DNA from: Corynebacterium gottingense
GTDB lineage: Bacteria; Actinomycetota; Actinomycetes; Mycobacteriales; Mycobacteriaceae
Direction of reading: 5' to 3'
Length of the DNA stretch: 64,000 bases
NCBI RefSeq assembly: GCF_003693265.1
Contig: NZ_RDRE01000010.1
Span: 27,810 to 91,809 of the forward strand
Shown here: positions 16,199-24,020 of the stretch, piece after piece
How positions within the stretch are numbered: position 1 is the first letter of the stretch
Layout: every line of letters starts with the position of its first letter
Made by a program: the position numbers and the translations under genes
The notes under the pieces: model-generated
What the model was told of the DNA's origin: nothing
The model's input: the letters and a program-made list of their open reading frames with translations, nothing else
The model's database searches: none

Positions 16199-17425
16199 AT
16201 GAAATCGAACGTTTTGAAGTCATTGCTGTTCTGGGTTGTCGTGGCAATTATCCTCGGCTTCCTGTGCAGCTTTGTCTTTCCCGACTGGCTGGCACGCGTT
16301 TTTGTCACGTTCAACGGCCTGTTTTCCAACTTCCTCGGGTTCTTCGTCCCTGTCCTGATCTTCGCGCTGATCGCACCCGCCATCGCGGGTCTCGGCCGCG
16401 GCGCGGGGAAGTGGCTCGGCATTACCGCCGGGGTGGCGTACAGCTCCACCATCATTTCCGGCCTGATTGCGTGGGGCACGGCCACCGTGGTCTACCCGCA
16501 CCTGCTCAAGGGATCCGAGCTGATTACCAACGTGGACGACCCGGAGGCCGGCGGGCTGAGCCCCTACTTCGAGGTGGAAATGCCGGCGCCGTTCGAGGTC
16601 ATGTCGGCGCTGCTGCTCGCGTTCTTCATCGGCATCGCCATGACGCAGGTGAAATCCACCGCCATGTACGAGGTACTTGACGAGCTCAACGGCGTCATCA
16701 TGAAGATTGTGAAGAGCTTCGTCGTGCCGCTGCTGCCGCTCTTCATCTTCGGCACCTTCCTCAACCTGGGGATGAACGAGAACTTCGGCTCCACCATGGC
16801 GGCGTTCGGCAGCGTCCTCGTCCTCTCCATCCTGATGACGCTGATCATCCTCACGCTGCAGTACCTGGCCGCCGGCGCGATCGCGGGCCGCAACCCCTTC
16901 GTGGCGATGAAGAACATGATGCCCGCCTACTTCACCGCACTGGGCACGTCCTCGTCTGCCGCGACGATCCCGGTGACCTACAATTCGACGCTGAAGAACA
17001 AGGTCGACGAGGACGTCGCCGGCTTCATCGTTCCCCTCTGCGCCACGATCCACCTGTCCGGCTCGATGATGAAGATCATGCTCTACGCCCTGGCGGTCGT
17101 GTTCATGGGCGGACTCGACGTCTCCCCCGGCCAGGTCGTCGGCTTCATCTTCCTGCTCGGCATCATGATGATCGCCGCGCCAGGCGTCCCCGGCGGCGCC
17201 ATCATGGCCGCCGTCGGCCTCCTGCAGGCCAACCTCGGCTTCGACGAATCCATGGTCTCGCTGATGATCGCCGCGTACATCGTCGTCGACTCCTTCGGCA
17301 CCGCCGCCAACGTCACCGGCGACGGCGCGATCGCCATGGTGATCAACAAGTTCGCCCACGGCAAGATCAAGGGGCAATCGCTTGACGACGCCACCGTGAC
17401 CCCCTCCCCCGCCGCAAACTCCTAG
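16199..17425 (+). CDS. Dicarboxylate/amino acid:cation symporter (DAACS family)
   Basis: The 408-residue protein has about eight membrane segments and two hairpin loops. The family signatures are the Ser-rich hairpin GTSSSAATIPVTYN and the later APGVPGGAIMAA and DSFGTAANVTGDGAIAM, which form the substrate and sodium sites of the glutamate/aspartate/serine symporter fold. It imports an amino acid or C4-dicarboxylate with cations; the exact substrate is not deducible. The ATG at 16199 gives a short cytoplasmic N-terminus. A T-stretch (TTGCTTTTTTT) follows the stop and may terminate against the convergent protease gene. Confidence 0.9.
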   Translation: MKSNVLKSLLFWVVVAIILGFLCSFVFPDWLARVFVTFNGLFSNFLGFFVPVLIFALIAPAIAGLGRGAGKWLGITAGVAYSSTIISGLIAWGTATVVYPHLLKGSELITNVDDPEAGGLSPYFEVEMPAPFEVMSALLLAFFIGIAMTQVKSTAMYEVLDELNGVIMKIVKSFVVPLLPLFIFGTFLNLGMNENFGSTMAAFGSVLVLSILMTLIILTLQYLAAGAIAGRNPFVAMKNMMPAYFTALGTSSSAATIPVTYNSTLKNKVDEDVAGFIVPLCATIHLSGSMMKIMLYALAVVFMGGLDVSPGQVVGFIFLLGIMMIAAPGVPGGAIMAAVGLLQANLGFDESMVSLMIAAYIVVDSFGTAANVTGDGAIAMVINKFAHGKIKGQSLDDATVTPSPAANS

Positions 17426-17464
17426 CCGCTGGGCCGCTGGGTTGCTTTTTTTGGGGGGGCGGGC

Positions 17465-18223
17465 TTACAGCGCGCTGGGGTGGGCGAACGCGGTGCGCTG
17501 GCCCTTCGTGCCCGCGACGTTTTCGGACAGCGAGGAGTTCACCCCGATAAAGCCCTTGCCGGGGATCCACGCCGGGCCGCCGGAGTCACCCGGGCGCAGG
17601 CCGCGGTGGAAGGCGTAAGTGGTGTCGCCGTTGACCTTGTCCACCGAGCCGCAGTACACCTGCTGGCTCTTCGCACCGACGGCGCACACCTGGTCACCCG
17701 GCTGCACCTCCCAGATCGGCGCGACACGATCGCCCGTAAACGAGTTCGGCCCGGGGACGACTCCGGGGATGAAGCGGATGCGGGCGACGTCGGCAAGCGG
17801 CCCCTTCGAGGCGAACTGCAGCGCCGCCGGGAAGAACTGCGCCAGGTAGCTGAGCGGGATGTCCAGCGCCGGCAGCAGGTGATGCGAGTTCTCGTAATAG
17901 CCAATGACCTGGTTGTTCGCGTTCAGTACGGGCTCGCCGGCGAAGCCGCAGTGCCCGGCCGTGTAGCCGACCCCCGCGCCCCGATCGACGTACCCGAGCG
18001 TGCAGTCGTCCAGCCACAGGCCGTGGAAGACGCTGATCAGGTCCCCCTGGTTCACCACGGTGCCCGCGGGTGCGTTGAAACCGAGCGCCCCGCTCGCCGC
18101 GGATGAACCCATTGTGCTATTCGGCGGCAGCGCCGCGGCGTTCGCAGTTGTGGTGGTCGCTCCGGTGCCCGCGCCAACGAGCGCGAGACCCGCTGCGACC
18201 AGGCTGGCTATTTTCTTCTTCAT
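17465..18223 (-). CDS. Secreted trypsin-like serine protease
   Basis: The 252-residue chymotrypsin-fold (S1) protease has a signal peptide (MKKKIASLVAAGLALVGAG, cleavage probably near ANAA). The catalytic His lies in VGYTAGHCGF, an Asp is available in LADVARIRF, and the nucleophile is in RPGDSGGPAW. Cys pairs flank the His and occur in DQVCAVGAKSQQVYCG. It is close to the protease at 18288 over its whole length (shared GDTTYAF, PGDSGGPAWIPGKGF, AFAHP-AL), so the two arose by tandem duplication. The natural substrate is unknown. Confidence 0.9.
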   Translation of the reverse strand: MKKKIASLVAAGLALVGAGTGATTTTANAAALPPNSTMGSSAASGALGFNAPAGTVVNQGDLISVFHGLWLDDCTLGYVDRGAGVGYTAGHCGFAGEPVLNANNQVIGYYENSHHLLPALDIPLSYLAQFFPAALQFASKGPLADVARIRFIPGVVPGPNSFTGDRVAPIWEVQPGDQVCAVGAKSQQVYCGSVDKVNGDTTYAFHRGLRPGDSGGPAWIPGKGFIGVNSSLSENVAGTKGQRTAFAHPSAL

Positions 18224-18287
18224 TGCCCCAACTTTATCCGGTGCGCTGGAAGAACGCTCGGTTGCGTGTGTGGTTGCGGCTCCGTTC

Positions 18288-19037
18288 CTACAGCGCCCGC
18301 GGGTGCGCGAACGCCTCCCGGTACCCCTCGGTGCCGGCGATGTTGCTGGACCCGCCGCTGTTCACGCCGACGAACCCCTTCCCCGGGATCCACGCGGGAC
18401 CGCCCGAGTCGCCCGGGATCAAACCGTGCTGGAAGGCGTAGGTGGTGTCGCCGTTGACCTTGTCCACCGAGCCGCAGACCACGCGCTGGCTCTGCGCGCC
18501 GACGGCACAAATCTGGTCGCCGTGCCGTACCTCGCCGAGCTGCACGATCCGGTCGCCACTCAACGCGTTCCCACCCGCTACGACGCCGGGGTTGAAGCGG
18601 ATCCGCGCGACGTCGGCAAGCATGCCCCGAGACACTTGCGGCATGAGCGACGGCACGACGTCCGCTGCGTACGCCAACGGGATGTTCAGGTTCATGGAGA
18701 GCCCGTTCGATGCCTCGAAATAGCCGATGATCTGGTAATTCTCGTTGAGCACCGGCTCGCCGGGGAGCCCGCAATGCCCGGCCGTGTAGCCGACGCCCGC
18801 GCGCGGATCGACGTATCCAAGCGTGCAGTTGAAATCCCACAGGAGCCGTTGCACTCGGATACGGTCGCCTTGCTTCACGACGGTCCCCTGCGTCGCATTC
18901 GCCCCGAGCATCCCACTGATCGTGGACGAACCCGCGGTGGCGCCCGGCGGCAACGAGGAACCGTCCGCGGTTCCTGCGCTGGCGCCGGCGCCGGCTGTGG
19001 CTACGGCGAGCATGAGCGCTGCCGCGGCCTCACTCAT
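18288..19037 (-). CDS. Trypsin-like serine protease, second copy with altered N-terminus
   Basis: The tandem paralogue of the protease at 17465 keeps the catalytic blocks (VGYTAGHCGL, LADVARIRF, IPGDSGGPAW). The mature part should be active. The N-terminus is odd. The hydrophobic core of the signal peptide (AAAALMLAVATAGAGASA) aligns with the paralogue, but the basic n-region (MKKK) is missing. In its place the frame runs into a 21-bp tandem array, read as a seven-residue repeat of the form M-S-D-x-S-E-N. ATG 19037 is the last Met before the hydrophobic core; the frame stays open to 19235. Whether the product is exported is uncertain. Confidence 0.75.
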   Translation of the reverse strand: MSEAAAALMLAVATAGAGASAGTADGSSLPPGATAGSSTISGMLGANATQGTVVKQGDRIRVQRLLWDFNCTLGYVDPRAGVGYTAGHCGLPGEPVLNENYQIIGYFEASNGLSMNLNIPLAYAADVVPSLMPQVSRGMLADVARIRFNPGVVAGGNALSGDRIVQLGEVRHGDQICAVGAQSQRVVCGSVDKVNGDTTYAFQHGLIPGDSGGPAWIPGKGFVGVNSGGSSNIAGTEGYREAFAHPRAL

Positions 19038-19170
19038 GTTCTCACTAATGTCACTCATGTCCTCACTCATGTCAGTGACGTTCTCACTGCTGTCAGTGTG
19101 GTTCTCACTATTGTCACTCATGTTCTCACTGTCGTCATTGACGCTCTCACTACTGTCACTCATGTCAGTG
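19030..19170. repeat. 21-bp tandem array of TCACT half-sites
   Basis: Fourteen half-sites (mostly TCACT; TCAGT at 19072, 19093 and 19165; TCATT at 19135) start at 19030, 19042, 19051, 19063, 19072, 19084, 19093, 19105, 19114, 19126, 19135, 19147, 19156 and 19165. The steps alternate 12 and 9 bases. This makes six full 21-bp units plus a partial one. Twenty-one bases is two helical turns, so equivalent sites lie on one DNA face. The array ends four bases before the -10 box of the regulator at 19186. Operator function is inferred. Confidence 0.85.
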
Positions 19171-19173
19171 AGG

Positions 19174-19179
19174 TATAGT
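19174..19179 (+). promoter_or_regulatory. -10 box of the AlbA_2 regulator, leaderless start
   Basis: TATAGT ends six bases before the ATG at 19186, so transcription should begin at or next to the A of the start codon. No ribosome-binding sequence is present, which supports a leaderless mRNA. Confidence 0.65.
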
Positions 19180-19185
19180 GACGGC

Positions 19186-20922
19186 ATGAGTGACCGCATG
19201 ACAGAGATCATGAATCGCCTCAACCGGCAGGGCAACGACGATCATGCCATTGAGGCAAAGGCAGGTTCCGGGAAGCTAGACAAGGGATTCTGGTCCACAG
19301 TCAGCGCATTCGCCAACACGAATGGTGGCACGATTGTTCTCGGTGTCAACGAGGATCAGCGCACTCGATCATTCACAGTGGATCCTTCATTCGACGTTCA
19401 TAAGGTCAATGACCAGTTGATTAGCGCGTTTCGGAGCGAGCAGGAAAAGCCACCCACTACGCCGATTCCCCGTCACAATATTGAGACTGATGAGTTCGAA
19501 GGCAATCCCGTCGTGCTGGTGGAGATCTTCCCAATGCGCGGGGATAGCCAGCTCGAAAAAAGGATGCCGTGCTACGTCACAGCGCAAGGACCGAAGAAGG
19601 GGTCGTATAAGCGGGTTCTCGATGGTGACCAGCATCTGTCCCCGTATGAGATCGACCAACTGTCGGCGATGTTTGATCCCGACTACTCGGAGATCGAAGC
19701 CATTCATCAGGCCGATCTTTCTGATTTGGACGAGCGGAGCTGGAAAGACCTTACCAGTTCGTTGATGAAGAGCGGGTCCCGGATTATGTACGGGACGTCT
19801 ACCGACGCGGAAGTGCTCGAAAGATTGCACATCGTGAACGGTGACAACGTTCCAGTGATGGCGGGCCTACTGACCGTCGGTAAGTATCCGCAGCAGTTTT
19901 TCCCCCAGTTGTTCATCGACGTGGCCGTGCACCCTACCTTTGAAAAATCGGCGCAGGCGACCCGTTTTGTGGACCGGAAGCATTGCGACGGGCCACTTCC
20001 CGTCGCTGTGGAGGATGCCATTCAAGCGGTGCTCCGTAATCTACGGACTCGGACGGTGGAGAGCCGAGGCACGATGGTGGACGAGCCGGAAATCCCAGAG
20101 ATCGTGCTGCGCGAAGCGATCACGAACGCGGTTATGCACCGCGATTACAGCGCGGCGGCTCGTGGCATGCAGGTCCATGTCGATGTCTATCCGGACCGTG
20201 TAGAGGTCATCAATCCTGGTGGACTGTGGCGGGGATTGACTGTGGATCAACTCTATGAGGGGCGTTCCGAATCGCGTAACCCATATATCGCGAGCTTGCT
20301 CAGTCACCTCCCGATACCCAATGGTTCGTCTCACGTTGCAGAAAATCACGGTAGCGGGATTCAGCGAATGCTTCTGGGGATGAAGGAGATGGGGCTGCGT
20401 CCGCCGGAGTTTCGCGTCGATGTAGGAGAGTTTCGAGTCACTTTGCAGCGGTTCGGCCTTCTCACTCCGGATCTCGCTGAGTGGCTCGAGAAGCGCGCTC
20501 CGAATGCGAGTCGGGACAGGCACGTTGCACTTGCAATTGCTTACGGTCTTGGCGCCGTCACCCCCATCGAACTGCGAAAAAACCTAGGAATGGACAGTGA
20601 TGACGCGCGATTGCTCTTCCGGGCAATGGTCGAAGAGGGTTTGCTCGCTGCTACCTCTGATGTGGATCGGTTCGTCCTCGCTGACACTGAGCCGCCCGCA
20701 TCGCCTGAGTCCACTCCGCTTGATGCTTCGGAGCGCCGTGTCCTCGAAATCTTGTCACCCACTGAGGCATTGTCGGCGCGCGAAGTCGCCGATCGGGTTG
20801 GCCTGTCTGTCAACACCGTTCGCGTGAAGCTCCGGTCGCTTCTCGACGCCAACCTCATCCTCGCCACCGCCCCACCAACAAGCCGAGCGAGAAAGTACCT
20901 CCGCGTCGCTGATGCGCCGTGA
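19186..20922 (+). CDS. AlbA_2 (Schlafen-type) domain / ATP-binding transcriptional regulator
   Basis: The 578-residue cytoplasmic protein has an N-terminal AlbA_2 domain (IEAKAGSGKLDKGFWSTVSA, then ANTNGGTIVLGVNED, residues 20-55). The middle holds a GHKL-type ATPase domain (VLREAITNAVMHRDYSA with the Asn box, then VEVINPGGLWRGLT, and a HGSGI-containing loop NHGSGIQRML). A winged helix lies at the C-terminus (LSAREVADRVGLSVNTVRVKLRSL). This is the layout of the putative transcriptional regulators with a Schlafen-type domain. It stands alone behind a promoter preceded by the 21-bp array, so autoregulation is likely. A second, diverged relative lies at 45228-47012 with its own different array. 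Confidence 0.85.
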   Translation: MSDRMTEIMNRLNRQGNDDHAIEAKAGSGKLDKGFWSTVSAFANTNGGTIVLGVNEDQRTRSFTVDPSFDVHKVNDQLISAFRSEQEKPPTTPIPRHNIETDEFEGNPVVLVEIFPMRGDSQLEKRMPCYVTAQGPKKGSYKRVLDGDQHLSPYEIDQLSAMFDPDYSEIEAIHQADLSDLDERSWKDLTSSLMKSGSRIMYGTSTDAEVLERLHIVNGDNVPVMAGLLTVGKYPQQFFPQLFIDVAVHPTFEKSAQATRFVDRKHCDGPLPVAVEDAIQAVLRNLRTRTVESRGTMVDEPEIPEIVLREAITNAVMHRDYSAAARGMQVHVDVYPDRVEVINPGGLWRGLTVDQLYEGRSESRNPYIASLLSHLPIPNGSSHVAENHGSGIQRMLLGMKEMGLRPPEFRVDVGEFRVTLQRFGLLTPDLAEWLEKRAPNASRDRHVALAIAYGLGAVTPIELRKNLGMDSDDARLLFRAMVEEGLLAATSDVDRFVLADTEPPASPESTPLDASERRVLEILSPTEALSAREVADRVGLSVNTVRVKLRSLLDANLILATAPPTSRARKYLRVADAP

Positions 20923-21012
20923 GCGCTATTCGAGAGCTTTCCGAGTGAAGCGTTGTGATAATTAAGGCCTGAGGCCTGCCACTATGTAGTGCAGGAATCT
21001 ACCTGGTCTTGC

Positions 21013-21225
21013 TTAGAACGACAGCCCCGGAATTGCCGGGAGGGTCACGCCGGGGATGAGGCCGGAGGCCGCAGCGTAGACGACGCCACCGAGCAGCGCG
21101 ACGATGCCGAGCGGGACCAGGGTGCGGAAGGCGATCGTGCCAGCTTTGTATTGCTCGCCAGCGTAGTCATCGTGGGTCTTTACGCCGAGGCAGGCGCTGC
21201 TAGCCGTTGAACCTGCAAGCACCAA
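21013..21225 (-). CDS. Small membrane protein downstream of the DUF624 gene
   Basis: A coding frame of about 70 residues ends with one membrane segment (VPLGIVALLGGVVYAAASG) and the tail IPGVTLPAIPGLSF. This resembles the C-terminal anchors of the small secreted proteins at 2668 and 3407. The N-terminal part is short and Ala/Ser-rich (STASSACLG). No ATG is available; TTG 21225 or GTG 21222 lie eight to twelve bases after the DUF624 stop, so the start is a guess. Confidence 0.45.
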   Translation of the reverse strand: MVLAGSTASSACLGVKTHDDYAGEQYKAGTIAFRTLVPLGIVALLGGVVYAAASGLIPGVTLPAIPGLSF

Positions 21226-21233
21226 GATTCCCG

Positions 21234-21857
21234 CTACTCCCCCAGCGTTTGCTCGAGCGGCCGCGCGAGCACCAGTCGGATGACGTACACGCACAGGGCG
21301 GGCACGGCGAAGAACACAGCGGGTACGGCAACGACGAGGGGTAGGAACCGCACGAGCGAGACCCCCATCCACAGCACGGCGAGGGCGCCGAGCGTGTGTA
21401 TGAGGTGCTTGAAGGTCATTACGACCGCGAGTGAGAAGGGGGATGCGGTGGCGTCGATAGGCGAAGGCAACGATTCGAGCGCGAAAAACCACACGGAGAT
21501 CCCGGCGAGCACCATCGCGCCGGACAGCGCGAGCGCCTGGAGCGCGAAGAGCGCGGTGCCGTCGATGCCGGCCTGGAAGAGGACCCACTGCTCGTAGACG
21601 AGGACGGCGGCGGCGACGAGCAGCACCAACCACCACAGCGTGGCGGGGCGCGCTTGTCGACGAAACTCCCTCAGGTATTGCAACGCATACCGCGAACCGA
21701 GGCCCTGGATCATGTCGCCGACAACGACGTTTGCGGCGCGGAGCGCGGCGCCGCCGGTGACGATGGGCAGGCTCGACAGAATCATGAGCATGTTGAGAAT
21801 GACAATGTCCGCCATCAGCGTGAAGGCGGACATGAAACGCGAGTCCGGGTTAAACAT
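21234..21857 (-). CDS. DUF624 (YesL-like) membrane protein, MusI-like
   Basis: The 207-residue protein has about five membrane segments. The N-terminus MFNPDSRFMSAFTLMADIVILN and the SLPIVTGGAALRA block are typical of the DUF624/YesL family, which accompanies sugar ABC transporters. It lies 390 bases downstream of the mus-like permease genes on the same strand. In C. glutamicum a small membrane protein, MusI, is required for maltose uptake by MusEFGK; I believe this is its counterpart, by position and size. A GTG six bases upstream (21863) is an alternative start. Confidence 0.7.
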   Translation of the reverse strand: MFNPDSRFMSAFTLMADIVILNMLMILSSLPIVTGGAALRAANVVVGDMIQGLGSRYALQYLREFRRQARPATLWWLVLLVAAAVLVYEQWVLFQAGIDGTALFALQALALSGAMVLAGISVWFFALESLPSPIDATASPFSLAVVMTFKHLIHTLGALAVLWMGVSLVRFLPLVVAVPAVFFAVPALCVYVIRLVLARPLEQTLGE

Positions 21858-22001
21858 GTTCACCCGGACCAGCGTAGTTGGTGGCGGCGGACCAGTCAGG
21901 CGCGGATGGCCGCGGATTGGCGGGGCGTGGGCTGGTTGGCGGGCGGCGGGTGGTCGGCGGGGCGGCGGCCCGGTGCCGGTACGGCGCCGCGGGCGGTCTA
22001 G

Positions 22002-22165
22002 ATGGAGCTAGCTCCGTTTGGACCCGACCGCCACTAAATCCCCTGGTCGCGGATCGCGGTCTACTGCAGATGGAGCTAGCTCCGTTTGGCCCGGACGGCC
22101 ACTAAAAACGCCTGGTCGCGAACCGCGGTCTACCGCAAATGGAGCTAGCTCCATCTGGACCCGCC
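22002..22165. repeat. 68-69 bp tandem repeats, each with the palindrome GGAGCTAGCTCC
   Basis: Two full units (starting 22002 and 22070) and a partial third (22139) each begin ATGGAGCTAGCTCC and continue through CCGNCGGCCACTAAA-like and CCTGGTCGCG blocks. The 12-bp core is a perfect palindrome. They fill the middle of the 395-base gap between musG and the DUF624 gene, the only large gap in that transcription unit. The palindromes suggest regulator sites or RNA hairpins that separate expression of the two parts. No other feature is visible in the gap. Confidence 0.7.
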
Positions 22166-22252
22166 CCGCGCGAGAACCCCCACCAACAGCAAAGGCGCCG
22201 GGACCGAAACCGATCCCGACGCCAACAACCAGCCAAGCCAGCCGAACCCGAC

Positions 22253-23152
22253 CTACCCCTTCACCGCACCGGCGGCGACGCCTTCGACGATGTGCTTCTG
22301 CGCGGCCATGTAGAAGATGATGATCGGCAGGATCGCCAGCACGAGCATGGCCATCATGGCGCCGAGGTCGCGGTCGCCCTGGGAGCCGATGAACTGCTGG
22401 ATCACGACCGGGATCGTGCGGTACGGCGTGGACAGGCCGACGACCAGGTACGGCAGGAGGTAGTCGTTCCAGATCCACATGGCGTTGAGGATTGCCACGG
22501 TGATCGCGGTCGGCTTGAGCATCGGCATGACGACGCGGAAGAAGGTGGAGACAGGCGAGCAGCCGTCGATGGTCGCTGCTTCCTCGATCTCCAGCGGGAT
22601 CGACTTGATGAAGCCGGAGAACATGAACACGGACAGTCCGGCGCCGAAGCCCATGTACAGCACGACCATGCCCAGCGGGTTGGCCAGGCCGAGGCGGTCG
22701 GCGATGACCACGGTGGGGAACATGACCATCTGGAACGGGATGACCATGGAGAACACGAACAGGTAGTACAGCGCGCTGGTCCACCACGTCTTCACGCGCG
22801 TGATGTAGTAGGCGGTCATGGAGGAGAAGAATACGATGGCCACGACGGACAGGATCGTGATCACGAAGGACCACACGATCGCCCAGCCGAAGCCTTCGCC
22901 TTGCACGCCGGTGATGTAGTTGCTCAGGCCCGCCCACAGCTCACCAACCGGCAGCGCGAAGGGGTTGGTGGAGATGGCGAAGCGGTCCTTGAAGGAGTTG
23001 AGCAGGATGAACAGGATGGGCCCGAGGAACACGATGGTGAGGAAGATCAGCACCGCGTAGATCAGCGTTTTCGCCCCGCCGGAGACCTTGGCCTCGCTGG
23101 CGGCTTTTTGCTTATCGACGCCCCGCTGTCCCTTACTTACTTTCGTTGTCAT
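22253..23152 (-). CDS. musG: Carbohydrate ABC transporter permease (MalG/MusG-like)
   Basis: The 299-residue protein has six membrane segments after a charged, cytoplasmic N-terminal extension of about 25 residues. The inner-membrane EAA loop that contacts the ATPase is visible as EIEEAATIDGCSP followed by FFRVVMPMLKP. The ATG is four bases from the end of musF, so the two are co-translated. Order and content (binding lipoprotein, two permeases, DUF624 protein, ATPase upstream) match the C. glutamicum maltose/maltodextrin importer MusEFGK. Maltose specificity is inferred from this resemblance. Confidence 0.88.
   Translation of the reverse strand: MTTKVSKGQRGVDKQKAASEAKVSGGAKTLIYAVLIFLTIVFLGPILFILLNSFKDRFAISTNPFALPVGELWAGLSNYITGVQGEGFGWAIVWSFVITILSVVAIVFFSSMTAYYITRVKTWWTSALYYLFVFSMVIPFQMVMFPTVVIADRLGLANPLGMVVLYMGFGAGLSVFMFSGFIKSIPLEIEEAATIDGCSPVSTFFRVVMPMLKPTAITVAILNAMWIWNDYLLPYLVVGLSTPYRTIPVVIQQFIGSQGDRDLGAMMAMLVLAILPIIIFYMAAQKHIVEGVAAGAVKG
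23110..23122 (+). repeat. 13-bp motif GCTTATCGACGCC
   Basis: Exact copy opposite the 5' end of musG, which reads it as Gly-Val-Asp-Lys in its N-terminal extension. Confidence 0.6.
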
Positions 23153-23156
23153 TGTC

Positions 23157-24002
23157 CTATGCCTCCACTTCCCTGCTGCGGGTGGCGCGCAGCTGGAACA
23201 TTGCGATCACAACCACGACGACGACGAAGATCACGGCCTTCGCCTGGCCGACGCCCTCGGCCCCGACGCGGTTGAACATGGTGTTGACGATGTTGAGGGC
23301 GACCATTTCGGTCTCTTGCCCGGGCGCTCCGTCGGTAAGCGCGAGGTTCTGGTCGAACAGTTTGAACGTGTTCGACAGCGTGAGGAACAGGCAGATGGTG
23401 ATGGACGGCATCATCATCGGGATGGTGACGTGCCGCAGCATCTCCCACTTGCTCACGCCGTCCAGCTCGGCGGCCTCGATGAGCTCCGGCGGCACGTTCT
23501 GCAGGCCGGCGATGTAGATGATCATCATGTAGCCGATGAGCTGCCAGTTCATCAGGATGACCAGGCCGGCGTAACCGAACTTGCTGTCGGCGGCGATGGT
23601 GGTGTCGTAGTGGGCTAGCACCGCGTTGATCATGGATTGCCACGTGTAGCCGAGCACGATGCCTCCGATGAGGTTCGGCATGAAGAACACCGTGCGGAAG
23701 AAGTTGGTGCCCTTGAGTTTGCGGGTCAGCGTCCACGCGATGGCGAACGCGATCACGTTGACAGTGATGATGGACACGATCGCCACGGCAATGGTGAAGC
23801 CGAAGGCGTGGACGAATCCTTCGCGTTCCTCGAAGACGCGGCCGTAGTTCTCCAGGCCGACCCAGTGGGCGTCGGTAATGGTGGTGAACTTGGTAAATGA
23901 GAGGAAGAAGCCGATCACAAACGGGACCAGGAACGCGATGGCGAAGGCCAGCAGGGTCGGCAGGACGAAGACGGGGAAATATTTTTTCAGTGATGCTTGC
24001 AT
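23157..24002 (-). CDS. musF: Carbohydrate ABC transporter permease (MalF/MusF-like)
   Basis: The 281-residue permease has six membrane segments and the EAA loop ELIEAAELDGVSKWEMLRHVTIP. It lacks the long periplasmic insert of E. coli MalF and is of the short type found in Gram-positive bacteria. It lies 18 bases after musE and four before musG, forming the heterodimeric channel of the transporter. Confidence 0.88.
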   Translation of the reverse strand: MQASLKKYFPVFVLPTLLAFAIAFLVPFVIGFFLSFTKFTTITDAHWVGLENYGRVFEEREGFVHAFGFTIAVAIVSIITVNVIAFAIAWTLTRKLKGTNFFRTVFFMPNLIGGIVLGYTWQSMINAVLAHYDTTIAADSKFGYAGLVILMNWQLIGYMMIIYIAGLQNVPPELIEAAELDGVSKWEMLRHVTIPMMMPSITICLFLTLSNTFKLFDQNLALTDGAPGQETEMVALNIVNTMFNRVGAEGVGQAKAVIFVVVVVVIAMFQLRATRSREVEA

Positions 24003-24020
24003 GGTGGTGTGCTCCTCTCC

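Noticed and set aside
19030..19170. CRISPR array
   Set aside because: The 21-bp period leaves no spacers; every unit is itself repeat, and there are no cas genes.
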